A stretch of 12,708 nucleotides of DNA from Chloroflexota bacterium (lineage in GTDB: Bacteria > Chloroflexota > Anaerolineae > Anaerolineales > Villigracilaceae), in NCBI GenBank assembly GCA_021823555.1, contig JAKANW010000032.1, positions 1 through 12,708 on the forward strand, read 5' to 3'. The notes beneath the pieces are model-generated. The model searched no databases. It was not told where the DNA came from and worked only from the letters and a program-made list of their open reading frames with translations. Position numbers and translations under genes: made by a program. Every line of letters begins with the position of its first letter. The first letter of the stretch is position 1. Positions 11,922 to 12,708 of this stretch are shown in pieces.

Positions 11922-12708
11922 GGCTACCCACGAGAGGCCCTGATCGGCAAGACGCCGGTAGATGTTTCCGCTCCCGGCAAGAACGATCTGGGGGTCATTT
12001 TCGAACTGGTCCAGCGAGCTTTTGCGGGAGAACCCCAGCAATTTGAGTTCTGGGGACAGCGCAGCAATGGCGAGGTCTTCCCCAAAGACGTGCATCTCTA
12101 CAAAGGCATCTACTTCGGCCAGGAAGTGATCATCGCCCTGGCTCAGGATATCACCGAACGCAAGCAGGCCGAACAGGCATTACGAGCGGCAGAGGAAAAA
12201 TATCACACCATCTTTGACAGCGCGGTCGAGGGCATCTTCCAGTCCACGCCCAATGGCCGCTTCCTGACCGTGAACCCTGCCCTGGCGCGCATGTGGGGCT
12301 ACGAATCGCCGCAGGACCTTATCACTAGTGTTACAGACATTGCCCACCAGGTCTTTATGGATCCGCAGCGCCGCGCCGAATATTCCAGCCTGATGGAAAA
12401 GGACGGTGAAGTGTCTAATTTTGAATTCCAGGTCCGCTGTAAAGATGGCCGGTTGATGTGGGTCTCTGAGAACGCGCGCACTGTGCGGGATGTCAATGGA
12501 ACCGTACTCTATTATGAGGGGAACATTCAGGATATCACTGAACGCAAGCGGGCTGAGGATGCCTTGCGCAAGAGCGAGGAACAGTACCGCCTCCTGTTTG
12601 AAAACGCGCCAATCGGCATCTTCTCGACTACCCTGCAGGGGCAAATCCTGGAGGTCAATCCGGCCGCCCTGCAAATTCTGGGATCGCCCTCTGCTGAGGC
12701 CACCAAAG
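11922..12708 (+). pseudogene. Continuation of the multi-PAS sensor gene after the amber codon, truncated by the window edge
   Basis: The same frame stays open for 262 codons to the window end. It completes the fourth PAS (GYPREALIGKTPVDVSAPGK onward, ending QDITERKQAE), then has a fifth PAS (AEEKYHTIFDSAVEGIFQST to GNIQDITERKRAE) and the start of a sixth (SEEQYRLLFENAPIGIFSTT). The fifth is closely similar to the third PAS of the upstream part. No start codon with a ribosome-binding site is evident just after the stop, so this part is probably translated only if the TAG is read through or is a sequence error. The output domain is not in the window. Confidence 0.75.

Overview
The window looks like ordinary bacterial chromosome, most likely from a Chloroflexota (Anaerolineae-like) bacterium. 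This is inferred from the protein mix (alpha-type glutamine synthetase, HTH-MGMT fusion, soluble-start UbiB-like kinase, multi-PAS sensor) and from many short palindromic and TTGAGCTTGTCGAA-type dispersed repeats between genes. No rRNA, tRNA, CRISPR array, transposase or phage gene was recognised.

Layout. Positions 1-1450 are a patchy accessory region. It holds the tail of a gene entering from the left, a stand-alone L7/L12-C-domain-like small protein with an apparent AUA start, a 46-codon ORF containing a dispersed repeat, an unrecognised 128-aa protein and a four-helix membrane protein. Three decayed copies of a similar 'GLF(E/D)-x-LL' C-terminal coding segment are scattered through it. Next comes a six-helix membrane protein (1468-2100) with a clear promoter and terminator. 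The 716 bp from 2101 to 2816 carry a nested inverted repeat and then an apparent transcription unit for a structured RNA of about 390 nt (2341-2728), bounded by a near-consensus sigma70-type promoter and a strong intrinsic terminator. From 2817 there is an AraC-HTH/O6-alkylguanine-DNA methyltransferase fusion, a palindromic element, an EamA exporter, glnA, a hairpin cluster with a terminator, a phosphohexomutase and a small helical protein. A nested repeat element lies at the convergent junction with a minus-strand ABC1/UbiB-family kinase gene. The right end is a multi-PAS membrane sensor gene interrupted by an in-frame amber codon, with its frame open to the window edge.

How the genes relate. 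Most are single-gene units with their own signals, and no pathway operon is visible. glnA (nitrogen assimilation) and the phosphohexomutase (sugar-phosphate interconversion) are neighbours separated by a terminator. The most interesting item is the structured RNA. It contains segments that resemble, in the right order, the core of the glmS ribozyme, but it has no glmS gene behind it and appears to lack the guanine expected just before the ACGAGG block. It could be a free small RNA or a long attenuator-type leader for the HTH-MGMT gene.
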